NCBI GenBank assembly: GCA_947458525.1
Contig: CANHAG010000101.1
Location: 1-5,781 of the forward strand
Direction of reading: 5' to 3'
DNA from: Rhodospirillaceae bacterium
GTDB lineage: Bacteria > Pseudomonadota > Alphaproteobacteria > Rickettsiales > UBA3002
Length of the DNA stretch: 5,781 nt
The position numbers and the translations under genes are program-made. This document shows, piece after piece, positions 4,258 to 5,781 of the stretch (positions are counted from its first letter, which is position 1; each line of letters opens with the position of its first letter). The notes under the pieces are model-generated. The model was not told the DNA's origin. It saw only the letters and a program-made list of their open reading frames with translations, and did not search any database.

Positions 4258-5781
4258 ATGGGATCACTTATCATTGGCGCATCGCAACTGCCCTGGCGCC
4301 CGCGGCTTGCGGATGATCGGCTGGCAGCGGCCATTTCCCAGCAGCACGGATTGCCCGAAATCGTCGCCCGTGTGCTGGCAGGGCGGGGCATTGCGCCTGA
4401 TAACGTGGCGGAATTTTTGCACCCCTCTCTTCGCAGCATGCTGCCCGATCCGTCGCATCTTCTGGGTATGGACAAGGCCGTGGCGCGGCTGGTACGTGCG
4501 GTTGAGCAGCGCGAGACCATCGCTCTCTTTGGTGATTATGATGTAGATGGTGCCACGTCCGTCAGCCAGCTCACGGATTATTTTGCTGCACTTGGCATCC
4601 CCACCATTCCCTATATCCCCGACCGGATGCGCGAGGGCTATGGCCCGAACATCCCCGCCTTTGATGCGCTGATTGCCAAAGGCGCCAGCCTCATCATTAC
4701 GGTTGATTGCGGGACGCTCGCCTTTGAGCCCATCGCCCATGCGTGCAGCAAGAACATCGATGTGCTGGTGTTTGACCATCATCTGGGTGAAGCGCGGCTG
4801 CCAGACGCCCATGCCGTCGTCAACCCCAACCGGGTGGATGAAACCTCGCCGCACCGCAATCTCTGCGCGGCGGGGGTGGTGTTTCTCGTGCTGGTGGCAC
4901 TCAACCGCGCCCTGCGCGAAAGCGGCTATTTCAATGACGCGCGGAGTGCGCCGGATCTGCTGGCGCTGCTTGACCGGGTGGCGCTCGGCACGGTGTGCGA
5001 CGTGATGCCACTCACCGGGCTTAACCGCGCCTATGTAACGCAGGGGCTGAAACTTCTTGCCCAGCGCCGCCATATTGGGTTGCGTGCGCTTGCCGATGTG
5101 GCGCGGTTTGATGCTGCGCCCACCGTTTATCATCTGGGATTTCTCCTTGGGCCCCGCATCAATGCCGGTGGGCGGGTAGGGGAGTCCTCGCTCGGCATCC
5201 GCCTGCTTGCAAGCCGTGAGGAGGCCGAGGCACGGGGGCTGGCCGCCACCCTCAACCAGTATAATCAGGAGCGCCAGGCGATCGAATCGGTGGTGCTGGA
5301 ACGGGCACTCGCGCAAGCCGAAACCCAGCGCAATATGCCCGTGCTGCTGGTGGCGGATGCGGGCTGGCACCCGGGAGTCATCGGCATTGTTGCTGGCCGG
5401 CTCAAGGAAACATTCGCCCGCCCTGCGATTGTGGGCAGTATGGAAGAAGGCGTTATCAAAGCCTCGGCGCGCTCGGTTGCGGGGGCAGATATAGGCGCCG
5501 TTACCCACCGGGCGGTGACGGAAGGTTTGCTGCTGGCAGGCGGCGGCCATGCCATGGCGGCGGGCTTCAGTTTCGCGGCCGATAAGCGCGAAGCAGTGCA
5601 TGCGTATTATACCCAGCAACTGGCTGCTGCGGTTGCGGCCTACGCCGAATCCCGCGCGAAACTTTATGATGGCTGGGTGACGGTCGCAGGCGCGAATCCG
5701 GAGCTTCTCGCAGCCCTCACCCAGCTTGAGCCTTACGGACTTGGCTTTCCCAAACCCAAGCTGGTGCTGGCAGAAGCGAAG
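4258..5781 (+). CDS. recJ: RecJ single-stranded-DNA-specific 5'-3' exonuclease (C-terminus beyond window)
   Basis: RecJ is a cytoplasmic metal-dependent DHH-family nuclease that degrades single-stranded DNA 5' to 3' in RecF-pathway recombination, mismatch repair and base excision repair. The 508 visible codons hold all the core motifs: GDYDVDGATS (Asp93, 95, 97), TVDCG (Asp150), DHH (173-175), LGTVCDV (Asp248) and LGPRINAGGR (296-306). The DHHA1 part follows with GWHPGVIGIVAGRLKE and GGGHAMAAG (428-436). The frame is open at the window end. About 70-90 more residues, the rest of the OB-fold region, would be expected from the E. coli length of 577. The ATG at 4258 has only a close G-run (4251-4255) as ribosome binding site; an in-frame GTG at 4249 is the alternative. 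The gene follows the copper fusion by 57 bp with no terminator visible, so cotranscription is likely. A 451-codon antisense frame over this gene is a composition artefact. Confidence 0.95.
   Translation, partial: MGSLIIGASQLPWRPRLADDRLAAAISQQHGLPEIVARVLAGRGIAPDNVAEFLHPSLRSMLPDPSHLLGMDKAVARLVRAVEQRETIALFGDYDVDGATSVSQLTDYFAALGIPTIPYIPDRMREGYGPNIPAFDALIAKGASLIITVDCGTLAFEPIAHACSKNIDVLVFDHHLGEARLPDAHAVVNPNRVDETSPHRNLCAAGVVFLVLVALNRALRESGYFNDARSAPDLLALLDRVALGTVCDVMPLTGLNRAYVTQGLKLLAQRRHIGLRALADVARFDAAPTVYHLGFLLGPRINAGGRVGESSLGIRLLASREEAEARGLAATLNQYNQERQAIESVVLERALAQAETQRNMPVLLVADAGWHPGVIGIVAGRLKETFARPAIVGSMEEGVIKASARSVAGADIGAVTHRAVTEGLLLAGGGHAMAAGFSFAADKREAVHAYYTQQLAAAVAAYAESRAKLYDGWVTVAGANPELLAALTQLEPYGLGFPKPKLVLAEAK

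Noticed and set aside
4264..5619. A 451-codon minus-strand frame opposite recJ
   Set aside because: The plus strand carries every RecJ motif in order. The antisense frame is a composition artefact without family features.

Overview
The window looks like a piece of a Gram-negative chromosome, most likely from an alphaproteobacterium. That lineage guess is an inference from the GC-rich coding style and the outer-membrane and periplasmic genes; no rRNA or marker gene fixes it. Three regions can be told apart.

Region 1 (1-615) is AT-rich and poor in genes. It holds one small minus-strand gene of unknown function (68-295) with a strong ribosome binding site. After it comes an AT-rich intergenic stretch containing a perfect 11-bp tandem duplication (505-526). 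The base composition differs clearly from the rest, so this may be an accessory segment abutting core chromosome. No integrase, transposase or tRNA is visible.

Region 2 (616-1810) is a convergent pair of envelope genes. The plus-strand gene encodes a small lipoprotein with an alanine-rich, coiled-coil-like body and a C-terminal lysine, in the style of Braun lipoprotein (Lpp/OprI). The minus-strand gene encodes a periplasmic L,D-transpeptidase of the LdtA/B/C (ErfK/YbiS/YcfS) type. In E. coli, enzymes of that type attach Lpp to peptidoglycan through its C-terminal Lys, so the pair may be a substrate and its enzyme.

Region 3 (1811-5781) starts at a short divergent promoter region and runs rightward through a 775-codon gene. 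Its product joins a complete CopA/PcoA-type multicopper oxidase (about residues 25-520) to a complete CopB/PcoB-type outer-membrane copper-resistance barrel (about 573-775). These are normally two adjacent genes. The fusion has a Sec-like signal peptide with no twin-arginine motif, and no ATG from which the barrel could be made separately. Next, in the same reading frame 57 bp downstream, comes recJ (single-strand-specific 5'-3' exonuclease), which runs off the right edge after 508 codons. The CopA-CopB fusion is the most notable item in the window. The likely arrangement is an oxidase tethered on the periplasmic side of the outer membrane, next to a PG-anchored lipoprotein system encoded divergently.
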